This document shows, in pieces, positions 36,965-47,639 of a DNA stretch of 56,481 nt. Each line of letters opens with the position of its first letter. Position 1 is the first letter of the stretch. The stretch is taken from NCBI GenBank assembly GCA_022072255.1, contig JAJVHZ010000081.1:1-56481 (forward strand), written 5' to 3'. Below the pieces are notes generated by a model that saw nothing but the letters and a program-made list of their open reading frames with translations, was not told where the DNA came from and did no database searches. This stretch comes from Gammaproteobacteria bacterium (GTDB lineage Bacteria > Pseudomonadota > Gammaproteobacteria > JAJPIJ01). Both the position numbers and the translations under genes were made by a program.

Positions 36965-38554
36965 TCAAGCTGCGTGGACGCCAGCAAGTGCCTTCTTGTC
37001 GATCTTGCCGTTTGCGCTCTTAGGCAGCTCAGGCAAAAACACAACCCGCTGAGGCACCATGTACGCCTCGAGTTTCTCTCCACAAATTCGCTTCACGTCA
37101 TGTTCGTCCAATGTGCTTCCGTCCGCGAGGTTTACATACGCATGGACCGCCTGCCCCAGCACCGGATGCGGGACCCCGATTACAGCTGCTTCCCGAATCC
37201 CGCCTATTCCGAAAAGCACGGCTTCGACCTCTATCGGACTGACCTTTTCTCCACGACACTTGATGATGTCATCGCTGCGACCAACGAAATACAGATAGCC
37301 GTCCTCGTCGACCGTGAACAAATCATGCGTGCAGAGCACTCGCTCTCCGGGGAATCGGCCGGGCTTGAGCATGTGCGCGCTCTTTTCCGGCTGGTTCCAA
37401 TAACCCAGCATGACATGCGCACCACGAACATACAGTTTGCCCACCTGCCCCGGGGCGACGTGCCGCCCCCCGTCGTCCAACACCATGACTTCCGTTCCGG
37501 GAATTGCTATACCGACCGATTCCGGCTTGCGATCGACATCAGAAGGTGGCAGAAAACTCACGCGCTTGCATTCAGTCAGCCCGTACATGCGATACAGATC
37601 AGCTCTCGGAAAGATCTCGCGTAGTCGAGTATTGAAACTGGAGGGCAACGCCGCAGCCGTATTCGTGACGCGCCTGACGAGAGGAAATTCGAGGGACTGG
37701 CGTTCGTGCGCGGCGAGCAGCATCGCGAAGACGGTCGGGACACCGGGGAATACCGTTACCCCTTCGGCCTGCATTGACTTGAATACCTGGGCCGGATAGG
37801 TGAATGACCGCTCCAATACCAGCGTTGCACCAGTGCTCATTGCCATGAGCAATTGGTACATTCCATAATCGAAAGCGAGCGGCAGCACACACAGCAGAGA
37901 GTCGGTCTCGTCCAGCCGCAGGTACTCGACCAAGCTCTGCAGCGCAAACACCATGGACTGATGCGTATGCATCACGCCCTTCGGTTCGCCCGTGCTTCCC
38001 GAAGTGTAAATCAGCGAACAAAGATCGACCGTGATGCTGCGTGCGTTCGCCTCCATGCCCGCGGATTCTGCGAGCGCGTCATCCCACCAGAGCAACCGGG
38101 GCTCGGCGTCCGTCGCAATACCCTGTCCCGCCGCGATAACCCCCTTGACCTGCGAGTCCGCGATGGCTGGCATGAAGACGCCGCGCAGGTGGTGATCGGC
38201 GATCAAGGCGCTGGCGCTGCAATCCTTCAGGATGTAAGAAAGCTTGTCGCCCTTGGTTTGCGGATTGATTATGACGAATGCGGCATCCGCAAGGAGTGTG
38301 CCGTAGAGAGCAATCGGGCAGTGCCAGGTGTTATCGAGAAAGATCGCTACCCGGTCTCCGCGACTGACGCCGATACGCCTGAGCGCATGCGCCATCGCAA
38401 CACTTTGCTCCCACAACTCTGCATAGGTTATGCGGTCCGCACCTGAGACCACGGCAACCTTGTCCGGGTAGAGCTCTACGCTGTGTCGCAGCGTTTCCTG
38501 CAACAAACGGAATGAACGGTTATTCGGCATGGAATGCGTCGCGACTCGGTTCAC
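36965..38554 (-). CDS. AMP-forming acyl-CoA/ACP ligase, exosortase A-associated
   Basis: A 529-residue member of the ANL superfamily, of the type that accompanies exosortase A loci. The P-loop YTSGSTGEPKGVMHTH is at about 183-198; YRMYGLTECK is the A5 motif, the Asp of HDLFTVDEDGYLYFVGRSDDI is the ribose-binding region, and the catalytic Lys is in SANGKIDKK near the C-terminus. It should activate a carboxylic acid as an acyl-AMP and load it on the neighbouring acyl carrier protein. A GTG at 38554 is open, and an in-frame ATG at 38530 is an alternative. It begins 1 bp after the ACP stop codon and ends in an overlap with the NadE-like gene. Confidence 0.88.
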   Translation of the reverse strand: MNRVATHSMPNNRSFRLLQETLRHSVELYPDKVAVVSGADRITYAELWEQSVAMAHALRRIGVSRGDRVAIFLDNTWHCPIALYGTLLADAAFVIINPQTKGDKLSYILKDCSASALIADHHLRGVFMPAIADSQVKGVIAAGQGIATDAEPRLLWWDDALAESAGMEANARSITVDLCSLIYTSGSTGEPKGVMHTHQSMVFALQSLVEYLRLDETDSLLCVLPLAFDYGMYQLLMAMSTGATLVLERSFTYPAQVFKSMQAEGVTVFPGVPTVFAMLLAAHERQSLEFPLVRRVTNTAAALPSSFNTRLREIFPRADLYRMYGLTECKRVSFLPPSDVDRKPESVGIAIPGTEVMVLDDGGRHVAPGQVGKLYVRGAHVMLGYWNQPEKSAHMLKPGRFPGERVLCTHDLFTVDEDGYLYFVGRSDDIIKCRGEKVSPIEVEAVLFGIGGIREAAVIGVPHPVLGQAVHAYVNLADGSTLDEHDVKRICGEKLEAYMVPQRVVFLPELPKSANGKIDKKALAGVHAA

Positions 38555-38555
38555 G

Positions 38556-38810
38556 TCAGGCTGGCTGTGGTTGCTTCCGCCCTATGTAGGCCACCAGACT
38601 GCCGACCGAATCCAGATTCTCCGGCAGCAGCTCGTCGTCGTGCACCTTGATCCCGAAACTATCCTCGAGGAACGCGGCTATCTCGAGCGCGCCTACCGAG
38701 TCGATGATGCCTCGAGCCAGAAACGAGTCGTCGTCCTTCAATTTCGACTCGTCGTCTGTAAAGAGAAAATTCTCCAACACGTAGTGCCGAATGGTATTCC
38801 TGATGTCCAT
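38556..38810 (-). CDS. Acyl carrier protein
   Basis: 84 residues starting at the ATG at 38810 (GGGGAC four to five bases upstream). The phosphopantetheine site is GIIDSVGALEI, with the modified Ser in DSVG. The acidic four-helix pattern (DDDSFLARG, AAFLEDSFGIKVHDDELL) is typical. It stands between the AsnB-like gene (25 bp upstream) and the ligase gene, whose product probably loads it. A frame of 137 extra codons lies upstream but overlaps the AsnB-like gene and is spurious. Confidence 0.93.
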   Translation of the reverse strand: MDIRNTIRHYVLENFLFTDDESKLKDDDSFLARGIIDSVGALEIAAFLEDSFGIKVHDDELLPENLDSVGSLVAYIGRKQPQPA

Positions 38811-38835
38811 TTTGTCCCCTTGGTATGAGTCCAGA

Positions 38836-40797
38836 TCAGTTGATCGAAGCGGCGGAATTGGCAGAGGCTGCGCGCGAGAAAGATTCGATGAAATGGTAAT
38901 GCCACAACTGCGTGGACAATATTCCGACCAAGGCCATGTTGTCCTTGTAGGCCATGGAGCGGCCCCGCCGTGCCTTGTTGAGCAGGAATCGGACCTTGTT
39001 GTGATCAAAATACCCGTATTGCCTGATGGTCTGCTCGCCGAGCATATCCTCGACATAATCCAGCGGTCGCGCGGCAAAGAAGGCCGGGATGTCGGGCGCA
39101 CGATAAGGCTGTTTATGCCGCTGAAGTATGCCAGGCGGGAGATGATCTGCCATCGCGCGCTTGAGCAGATATTTTTCGTTGAGCACACGCATCTTGACGT
39201 TCGGATGGAGCCGGTTGGCAAACTCGATCACGCGATGGTCGAGGAACGGGAAGCGCCCTTCCACCGAGTTGGCCATCAACATCCGATCCCCCTGGGAGCA
39301 CAGCAGGTAACTGCCCATCAGGGTCTTGGATTCGAGATACTGCGCGCGATTGAACGGATGCCACGACCCAAAAACGGAGGGCAGCGTTTCCACCAAAGCG
39401 CTGGTAGTGTCTTCACGCAACGCCGAGACAATCTCTTGCGAGAAGAATACCTTGCACTGCGCCGTAGTGAACCATCGGGTAAGATGGCTGAAGCCGGGGT
39501 AGGCTGGGTCCTCGAGGCCGATACCGTAGAAATTGCGAAGATACGTCTTGCCCTGCGATCCGGAAGTGTCAAGGTAGGGGTAAAGTTTTTTCAGCAGCGC
39601 CGGTCTCCATTCGGACTGCGGGCTGCGAGCCCAGAACTGGCGGATCTTCGCCTCCTTGAACAGGTCGTAGCCGCCCAACACTTCGTCGGATCCCTCGCCA
39701 GTGAGCACGACCTTGTAGCCGGCCGCACGCACCAGCCCGGACAGGCGTCGCATCGGCGTAGGCGCGGTGCGCAGGATGGGCGTCTCAGTGTGCAGAATGG
39801 TATCTGGAAAATCCGCAGCGATGTCGCTCGTCCGACAAAGTACCCGGCCGTGGTCCAGACCGAGATGATCAACCATCTGCTCCTGAAATCGTGACTCGTC
39901 CAGCGACTGTTCCTCGAAGCCGATGGAGAATGTCTTCAAACGGGCGTCTGAATGCCTGCGAATCAGCGCCACCAATGCCGAGGAATCAAGTCCACCTGAC
40001 AGGTATGCACCGACCGGGACGTCAGCGCGAAGGCGAATGCGGGTGGCGTCGGCGAGCAATTCGTAGAGCTGGTCCGCAAGAACCCCGGGGGGGCCATCGA
40101 GATAGTCTCCGTCGGCGGGGAACCGCCAATCCCAGTAAGTGTGTTCCCTCAGGTGCCCGCATTCCAGGACTGCCATTCTGCCCGGTGGTATTTCAAAGAT
40201 GCCCTCGAAGAGGGTGTTCGGACTACGGGGCGCCCAAAAGGTAAAGATCTGATCGAGCGCAGGTGCAGACAGACGCGGCGCAGCCGGCAGCAGGGGAAGA
40301 ATAGCCTTGATCTCAGAGGCAAAAAGCAAGCGCCCGTTCTGAACCGTGTAAAACAGTGGAAGGATCCCGACCCGATCGCGGATCAACAGCAAGCGTCGTC
40401 TGATGACGTCCCAGAGTGCGATCGCGAACTGCCCGTTCAGCTGCTGAACAAAATCGTCGCCATACTCTTCGTATGCATGCACGATGACTTCGGTGTCGCT
40501 GTGCGTGCGAAACTGATGTCCGGCCTTGATGAGCGTCTCTCGGAGTTCTATGTAGTTGAAAATCTCCCCATTGAACGATACCCATACGGTCCGGTCCTCG
40601 TTCGTCATCGGCTGGGCTCCACCGGCAAGGTCGACTATGCTCAGGCGCGTGTGTCCGAGACCTACGGCTCCCCGCGGATCCAGATAGACACCGTTGCCGT
40701 CCGGGCCGCGATGCTTCAGCGCCGGAAGCATCCGTCGCACTTCCGCCTCGGTGATGCGCGCCTGCGACAGCGCAGCTATGCCAGAAATTCCACACAT
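38836..40797 (-). CDS. Exosortase A-associated amidotransferase (AsnB-like)
   Basis: A 653-residue AsnB-like enzyme starting MCGISGIAALSQ, so that Cys2 becomes the N-terminal nucleophile of a class II glutaminase domain (HRGPDGNGVYL, GHTRLSIVDL, SFNGEIFNYIEL). The C-terminal synthetase domain has the PP-loop GAYLSGGLDSSALVA and GEGSDEVLGGY. It moves ammonia from glutamine onto an adenylated acid; the acceptor is not known for this family. The frame is open for 43 codons upstream, but only this start exposes the catalytic Cys. It heads the operon with ACP, ligase, NadE-like, acyltransferase and SGNH genes. A sigma-54-like site sits only a few bases upstream. Confidence 0.92.
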   Translation of the reverse strand: MCGISGIAALSQARITEAEVRRMLPALKHRGPDGNGVYLDPRGAVGLGHTRLSIVDLAGGAQPMTNEDRTVWVSFNGEIFNYIELRETLIKAGHQFRTHSDTEVIVHAYEEYGDDFVQQLNGQFAIALWDVIRRRLLLIRDRVGILPLFYTVQNGRLLFASEIKAILPLLPAAPRLSAPALDQIFTFWAPRSPNTLFEGIFEIPPGRMAVLECGHLREHTYWDWRFPADGDYLDGPPGVLADQLYELLADATRIRLRADVPVGAYLSGGLDSSALVALIRRHSDARLKTFSIGFEEQSLDESRFQEQMVDHLGLDHGRVLCRTSDIAADFPDTILHTETPILRTAPTPMRRLSGLVRAAGYKVVLTGEGSDEVLGGYDLFKEAKIRQFWARSPQSEWRPALLKKLYPYLDTSGSQGKTYLRNFYGIGLEDPAYPGFSHLTRWFTTAQCKVFFSQEIVSALREDTTSALVETLPSVFGSWHPFNRAQYLESKTLMGSYLLCSQGDRMLMANSVEGRFPFLDHRVIEFANRLHPNVKMRVLNEKYLLKRAMADHLPPGILQRHKQPYRAPDIPAFFAARPLDYVEDMLGEQTIRQYGYFDHNKVRFLLNKARRGRSMAYKDNMALVGILSTQLWHYHFIESFSRAASANSAASIN

Positions 40798-40811
40798 GTT
40801 CGGAGGTCCGG

Positions 40812-40828
40812 ATGCAATGCCTGTGCCT
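40812..40828 (-). promoter_or_regulatory. Candidate sigma-54 promoter of the amidotransferase operon
   Basis: Read on minus: AGGCAC, 5 nt (AGGCA), TTGCAT. Only the first base of TGGCAC differs; the doublets and spacing are exact. The predicted start near 40802 would leave just 5 nt before the ATG at 40797, a nearly leaderless mRNA, which either is an unusual feature or argues for chance. The 9-mer TTTAGGCGA occurs upstream at 40852-40860 and 41013-41021, possible activator sites. Confidence 0.45.
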
Positions 40829-41046
40829 GTCTCCGAATTTCGATGGCCGATTTTAGGCGAGTGGACCGGACAGCGGACAGGCGGTACTGGGCAAAACGCG
40901 AGGCAAAAAGCTGACGTGCTCCACACTCGGGCGACAAAGTGAGCGCTGGGGAATAGCCACCATCCAACGCCGTCGGAGGGGCCGCTGGCACGGAAGACGA
41001 TATTAAGTCACCTTTAGGCGACAATAATGAGGCCGGGGCGCCGCTA

Positions 41047-41072
41047 GAGTCGCTGCGGCCGGCGAGCGACTC
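41047..41072 (-). terminator. Candidate 3' hairpin of uvrB
   Basis: GAGTCGCT (41047-41054) and AGCGACTC (41065-41072) form a perfect 8-bp stem with a 10-nt GC-rich loop, 19 bp after the uvrB stop codon. No T-run follows on minus, so it may be an mRNA end stabiliser or a weak terminator. Confidence 0.4.
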
Positions 41073-41091
41073 ACAAGCCGGAAGCTTTTGA

Positions 41092-43113
<2,022 letters not shown>

Positions 43114-43215
43114 GGCGAATGGGTTCTGCAATGCACAAAGTTCGAGTATATTACACCGCCGTTTCGGACTTCCCGGTCCGGCACCCACTCCCTGCATAAC
43201 CACGAGGTCGTTTAG

Positions 43216-44397
43216 ATGCAACCGTCACTTCGGGCGCAAAGCGTGAAGCCCTCCCCCACCCTGGCCGTGTCCGCACGTGCGAATGCCATGAAGGCAGAGG
43301 GCAAGGACATCCTGAGTCTGGCCGCTGGCGAGCCGGATTTCGATACTCCCGATTTCATCAAGGACGCGGCCATCAGGGCGCTCAAAGACGGTTTCACCAA
43401 GTACACCGCCGTGGACGGCACGGCTGGTCTGAAGAAGGCCATCATCGGCAAGTTCGAGCGCGAGAACGGCCTGACCTACAAGGTCGACGAGATCCTCGTG
43501 TCGGTGGGCTGCAAGCACAGCATCTACAACCTGTTCCAGGCCGTACTCAACGATGGGGACGAGGTGATCATCCCGGCGCCCTACTGGGCGTCCTACCCGG
43601 ACATGGTCGTGCTCGCGGGCGCCAGGCCGGTCATCATCGACTCTGACATCAACGACGGCTTCAAGATCACACCGATCAAGCTCGCCGCGGCCATCACGCC
43701 GAAGAGCAAGATCTTCGTCATCAACAGCCCTTCGAATCCCACCGGCATCAGTTACAGTCCGGCGGAACTGAAGGCACTGGGTGAGGTCCTGGAGCAGCAT
43801 CCCCAGGTGCTCATCGCCTCGGATGACATCTACGAGCACATCCTGTGGGAAGGCGGCGGCTTCAAGAACATCGTCAACGCCTGCCCATCGCTCATGGACC
43901 GCACCATAGTCCTGAACGGCGTGTCGAAGGCGTATTCGATGACCGGCTGGCGTATCGGCTACGCGGCCGGCCCCAAGCCCGTCATCGCCGCGATGAACAA
44001 GATCCAGTCGCAGAGCACCTCCAACCCCACCTCCATCGCCCAGGTGGCAGCGCAGGCAGCCCTTGAGGGTGACCAGAGCTTTGTGCGGGAGCAGTGCAAG
44101 ATCTTCAAGCAGCGCCACGACTTCTGCTACGAGCGCCTGAACCGGATGAAGGGCGTGATCTGCGTGAAGGCGCAAGGCACCTTCTACATCTTTCCCGACA
44201 TGAACGGGGCCATGAAGGCCCTTGGCCTGAAGGACGATATCGATTTTGCGGAGTGGTTCCTGGAGAAGACCGGCTGCGCGATGGTGCCCGGCTCCGCATT
44301 CGGGGCTGCTGGTTGCATGCGCATCTCGTTCGCCACCAGCATGGACGTGCTGGCAGACGCCATGAATCGCATGCACAACGCACTGGGGTCGAAGTGA
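43216..44397 (+). CDS. Class I aminotransferase (aspartate aminotransferase-like)
   Basis: A 393-residue PLP-dependent fold-type I enzyme. The Lys of the Schiff base lies in [23 protein letters not shown] binds the cofactor and substrate, and the C-terminal Arg for the alpha-carboxylate is in CMRISFATS. It belongs to the Thermus/Bacillus-type aspartate aminotransferase subgroup (Igamma) rather than the E. coli AspC type, judged from the length and the [10 protein letters not shown] motif. The ATG is preceded by GAGG eight bases upstream. The gene is divergent from uvrB and is followed 101 bp later by tRNA-Asn. Confidence 0.92.
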   Translation: MQPSLRAQSVKPSPTLAVSARANAMKAEGKDILSLAAGEPDFDTPDFIKDAAIRALKDGFTKYTAVDGTAGLKKAIIGKFERENGLTYKVDEILVSVGCKHSIYNLFQAVLNDGDEVIIPAPYWASYPDMVVLAGARPVIIDSDINDGFKITPIKLAAAITPKSKIFVINSPSNPTGISYSPAELKALGEVLEQHPQVLIASDDIYEHILWEGGGFKNIVNACPSLMDRTIVLNGVSKAYSMTGWRIGYAAGPKPVIAAMNKIQSQSTSNPTSIAQVAAQAALEGDQSFVREQCKIFKQRHDFCYERLNRMKGVICVKAQGTFYIFPDMNGAMKALGLKDDIDFAEWFLEKTGCAMVPGSAFGAAGCMRISFATSMDVLADAMNRMHNALGSK

Positions 44398-44451
44398 ATC
44401 GGGGCAGGAAAGCGACACAGACGCTCCGGGCGGATTGCACGGTCCGGTGAA

Positions 44452-44480
44452 TTGACCAGCCCGGGCGCGCCCATTACCAT
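44452..44480 (+). promoter_or_regulatory. Sigma-70 promoter of tRNA-Asn
   Basis: TTGACC (44452-44457) and TACCAT (44475-44480) are separated by exactly 17 bp, and the mature tRNA begins 18 bp after the -10 element. The -35 differs from TTGACA by one base. Confidence 0.7.
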
Positions 44481-44498
44481 ACGCGGCCTCAAAACCAT

Positions 44499-44574
44499 TC
44501 CCGGGTAGCTCAGCCGGTAGAGCAAGCGGCTGTTAACCGCTGGGTCGGGGGTTCGAGTCCCTCCCCGGGAGCCA
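44499..44574 (+). tRNA. tRNA-Asn (anticodon GTT)
   Basis: A 76-nt cloverleaf with acceptor stem TCCCGGG/CCCGGGA, discriminator G and encoded CCA. The D-arm is AGCTCAGCCGGTAGAGC, the anticodon stem GCGGC/GCTGG-like region holds GTT in CTGTTAACC, and the T-arm is GGGGTTCGAGTCCC. Asn is expected from GTT. Its own sigma-70 promoter lies upstream. Confidence 0.97.
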
Positions 44575-44586
44575 TCTTCGGTACTC

Positions 44587-44606
44587 GAATCGATACATTT
44601 CGATTC
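44587..44606 (+). terminator. Weak hairpin downstream of tRNA-Asn
   Basis: GAATCGA and TCGATTC form a 7-bp stem around a 6-nt loop (TACATT), 12 bp past the tRNA end. The following bases are TTCAGC, not a T-run, so termination would be weak or factor-dependent. Confidence 0.4.
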
Positions 44607-44708
44607 TTCAGCTACGGGCCTCCCGCGGCTCTCCCTTGGGGGTGAACGCGCGCGCCGCAGGTGGCCGCCAGTTTGCCTTCCAGTTCAGGTCGTCACCGGC
44701 GTGCACAG

Positions 44709-45257
44709 TCAGCGACGCCTCCCACCACTCCCGGTCGCGAGGTTTGTGCGGAAGAGTCCCCGCAGTCCCGCGTGCATGGCAATCCTGGCCCTGATCGGCA
44801 CCGTACTGACACAGATCAGCACCGCGACGTCGTATCCGAAGTCGGTCCCGAACTGGCGTTTGTACGGTTTGGCGTTCTGGAAGAAATTGAAGCGCTTCAC
44901 CGGATCGTGCCGGCAGAGGTCTTCGATCATCAAATGGAGCCGAACGGTGCCCGGAGAAAGGTCCGAGTAGCGATCGTCGAACGCCGGCCGCACGTAGTAA
45001 CAGCCGCCGTTGTACTTCCACCCGACTCAGAACGCGCGATCGCTTCCGCCCGAGCGTAGCGGGCAGGAGCGCGGGAGACCGGACCTCCACCGGGTGGTAA
45101 AGACATACGTCCCGTAATGCCGGAACTGCCAGGAGTGTTTGGATACGCCCGCCGCCCGATCGAGTAAATCCTGGACCTGTTGCTCGCGAACGACGCGCAC
45201 CAGCTCGAGCTCCCGGTTGCTGCGCTCCTTCATCTGCGGCCTTTCATCCATCACTGC
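44709..45257 (-). pseudogene. Decayed FemAB/GNAT-like acyltransferase gene
   Basis: Two fragments in different frames match successive parts of the intact transferase at 46073-47338. The 5' piece (about 45257-45096) reads LELVRVVREQQVQDLLDRAA then GVSKHSWQFRH, matching its middle. The 3' piece (about 45030-44709) reads NGGCYYVRPAFDDRYSDLSP, then RLHLMIEDL, NAKPYKRQFGTDF and so on, matching its C-terminal half. An in-frame TGA lies just before the 3' piece, and the segment between the two is missing. No start or N-terminal half is visible. A dead copy next to tRNA-Asn suggests duplication or transfer followed by decay. Confidence 0.7.
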
Positions 45258-45324
45258 TCGAAGACCTGCGTCATGATTTGCCGAAGACCAGGCTACAGTC
45301 GGCGGCCAAGAGCCCGTCGAATGG

Positions 45325-45813
45325 TCAACTGCTGAACAGCCTGCGGATCTTGCACTTGATGCTGCTGCAGTGGACCGCATCGTGGAACAACTCATAGAGG
45401 TCCGTATCGCCATCTTCCACGGCATTGCTCAGATCCCCGGCGTCGAGCACACCGACGGCCGTATTGTCGGCGGACAGCACCGCGGCGCCCGGAATGCCGT
45501 CCTCGAGCGGATTGCCGTAGGACTTGGCGATATCGAGATTCTTGGCGAAATGGCCGATGTCGATCTTGACGATGACGAACTCCTTTTCCAGCATCCGGCC
45601 GGCATCGCCCTGCAAGGCCTTGCTCAATGCACGGCACTCGGGACACCAGTTCGCGCCGAAGATGGCAATGACGTGCTTGCCGGAACTCCGCGCGGTCTCG
45701 AGGGCAGCCTGGAGATCCGATGCCGCATTCGCCGTTTCGTCGTAGGCAGGTTGAGCGCAGGCGCCCCCAACACTCAAGACCGCGGCCAGTACCAATCCGA
45801 GCAAGACCTTCAT
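45325..45813 (-). CDS. Exported thioredoxin-fold protein (CPEC motif)
   Basis: 162 residues from the ATG at 45813 (GGAAAG four bases upstream). Signal peptide MKVLLGLVLAAVLSVGGACA precedes the thioredoxin fold. The active site is IFGANWCPECRALSKAL, with CPEC at 57-60 in place of CGPC; the cis-Pro region is near DGIPGAAVLSADN. Two further Cys near the C-terminus (HCSSIKCKIRRLF) could pair. It would act in periplasmic disulfide reduction or isomerisation. A frame of 54 extra upstream codons looks non-coding. It follows the intact transferase gene by 259 bp on the same strand; whether they are co-transcribed is unclear. Confidence 0.87.
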   Translation of the reverse strand: MKVLLGLVLAAVLSVGGACAQPAYDETANAASDLQAALETARSSGKHVIAIFGANWCPECRALSKALQGDAGRMLEKEFVIVKIDIGHFAKNLDIAKSYGNPLEDGIPGAAVLSADNTAVGVLDAGDLSNAVEDGDTDLYELFHDAVHCSSIKCKIRRLFSS

Positions 45814-46072
45814 AAGACTTTCCGCCTCGTCGCTTCGATCAGGGTTGCGCCGTCTCGACCCGGGATTACGGCGTAGTGCGCAACGGATGCAAGTATGAAG
45901 CCGGCGTGGCCGACCGGCCGCCGGCGGGCGGGCAATATGTGATGTAGATTTCGGTATCGGCGGACCGCCGCGCACGCAAGGCAGGCCGGCTCATGCGCTG
46001 CCATGCCGGCGGCCGCTGCGCCTCTTCCGGCCAGGTCCCCACATTAGAGCACCCCGCGCCACCAGCATATGC

Positions 46073-47338
46073 TCAGTATGCCTCCTCGCCCTCCGGCGAT
46101 TCGCCTTTGCCGCCCCTTGCCCGCAGCGCCCCCAGGCGCTGCGAAAGCCGCTTCGCCGTGCCATGCGCCGCGCAAATCACGCGGTTGCGCGGAGATGCGC
46201 GCATTACCCAACAGGCGCGATCGCGATCATGCTGGTTGCCGAACTGGCGTTTGTAGTCCGCGTCCCCCATGCCGAAATTGACGCTGCGTACGGCGGTGTT
46301 CTCGATGAGATCGCGAATGATCAGGTACAGCAACACACTGCCCGGGGAGAGATGCACGTCGCTTTGCACGTAGGCGATGTCGGCGTAGTGGTAGGTATTC
46401 TCGAACTGGAAGCCGAGCACGGAGGCCACCGGGCGCTCGCCGTGACGCAGCAGGTAACCGCGCAGCAGGCCCCGCCGCGCGAGGTCGGCGTAGCGGTGAT
46501 GATTCGACGCCGTGCGCGCGAACGCCGCGGTATGACGGTCATCCTTCCAGGAGCCCTCCGCCACAATCCCCGCAGTTGCGAGGAAGAACTCGATCTGGTC
46601 CTCGCGGATGATGCAATCCGCGTGCATCTCGCCACCATAGGCGTCCTCCATGAGCCGCACCTGGCGTTTCAGGTTGTAACGCTTCTTCTTCCCGAATTGA
46701 CCCAGGTACTCGTCGAACTTCGCCGGCAACTCCAGGCTGTGGAAGGCGGTCTCGCGGCTGACGTAGCCGAATCCATGCCGACTCGCACTGCCAGCCTCCA
46801 TGATGAGGCCGGCCCACGGGCTGGTCCGGGGGATGGACTTGAAATAGACCGCCTGTGCCTCCGGCACATGTTCCAGCACGGCGTCGAGCATCGCGACGGC
46901 AACTCCGGCATCCGCAGGTATGAGCGGCAGGCTGCCGAGCAGTTCCGCGCAACGTATGGCGCACAGGTCTTGCAGCACCGCAGGCAGGTTGGTATCGATC
47001 GTCCGCACGACCAGTTGCAGCGGAATCACGCCGGCGATGCCCGAGCCGATCTTCGCGATCAGCAGCCTCCGGTCGGCCGCCTCCGGGGTCGTGCCAAGAT
47101 GCTCCCACCAGACCGGCGACTGGTATTGCGCGTAGAGATTGGAGCTCGAACCCAAGAGCCCATGCCAGGTCATGAGCAAGCCCGAATCGGCCGAGACGTT
47201 CTCCGGCGGAATCAGCTCGAAGGCGACCATTGCGTTGTCATGGTTGGGCGCGACATGGTGCCGGTGAGACACCGGGGCGTGCCAAGATACACGCACAGCC
47301 CTCTGGCGGCCTTCGCCAGCCCGCTTCTCGCTGCCCAT
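46073..47338 (-). CDS. FemAB-like GNAT-fold acyltransferase
   Basis: 421 residues. The C-terminal half is the GNAT/FemAB-like transferase domain: KKKRYNLKRQVRLMEDAYGG, WKDDRHTAAFARTASNHHRY, YLLRHGERPVASVLGFQFEN and LSPGSVLLYLIIRDLIENTA then NFGMGDADYKRQFGN. Proteins of this kind occur in cellulose and EPS contexts and probably transfer an aminoacyl or acyl group to a polymer; no specific substrate can be named. GGAG lies ten bases before the ATG at 47338; an internal Met at 47230 has no ribosome site. An extended -10 and a palindrome lie upstream (47376-47415). It has a decayed paralogue at 44709-45257. Confidence 0.82.
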   Translation of the reverse strand: MGSEKRAGEGRQRAVRVSWHAPVSHRHHVAPNHDNAMVAFELIPPENVSADSGLLMTWHGLLGSSSNLYAQYQSPVWWEHLGTTPEAADRRLLIAKIGSGIAGVIPLQLVVRTIDTNLPAVLQDLCAIRCAELLGSLPLIPADAGVAVAMLDAVLEHVPEAQAVYFKSIPRTSPWAGLIMEAGSASRHGFGYVSRETAFHSLELPAKFDEYLGQFGKKKRYNLKRQVRLMEDAYGGEMHADCIIREDQIEFFLATAGIVAEGSWKDDRHTAAFARTASNHHRYADLARRGLLRGYLLRHGERPVASVLGFQFENTYHYADIAYVQSDVHLSPGSVLLYLIIRDLIENTAVRSVNFGMGDADYKRQFGNQHDRDRACWVMRASPRNRVICAAHGTAKRLSQRLGALRARGGKGESPEGEEAY

Positions 47339-47639
47339 TATGCTTGCTCTCCGCGACGACCGCTGTTCCAGGGAATTGAACCTCCTCTGGAAGGTTCAAC
47401 AAGGCCCGAATAATAGCAACTCGCGCCTCGCACAGGAGGAAATATCTGGCGCCTAGACGCAGAGCCAGGACGAGTTTCGCCCCTGAAACTGTATCGGTCC
47501 GAATAGCGCCTGATCCTCAGCACAGCCGCATGACCTGCGTCACAACGCGAGGAATTCACCCGGAGCGCAGTGCGGTGACCCGCCGATCTCCCCGGCGCGC
47601 CACCGCATCCCACTCCCATAAACAAGGGACGTCGGTGAG
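47339..47639. other. Control region between the RTX and transferase genes
   Basis: This 301-bp gap lies between two minus-strand genes. It holds the promoter and palindrome at 47376-47415. A short TCCC/GGGA stem lies just past the RTX stop codon (near 47615-47630), without a T-run. I see no gene. Confidence 0.45.
47376..47415 (-). promoter_or_regulatory. Extended -10 promoter with an operator-like palindrome
   Basis: On minus, TGC-TATTAT (-10 at 47410-47415) is a good extended -10 element. Starting about 10 bp downstream is the inverted repeat TTGAACCT-N8-AGGTTCAA (47376-47399), which would cover the first bases of the transcript. It lies 38-61 bp before the transferase ATG at 47338 and could be a repressor site or a 5' RNA stem. 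Confidence 0.5.
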
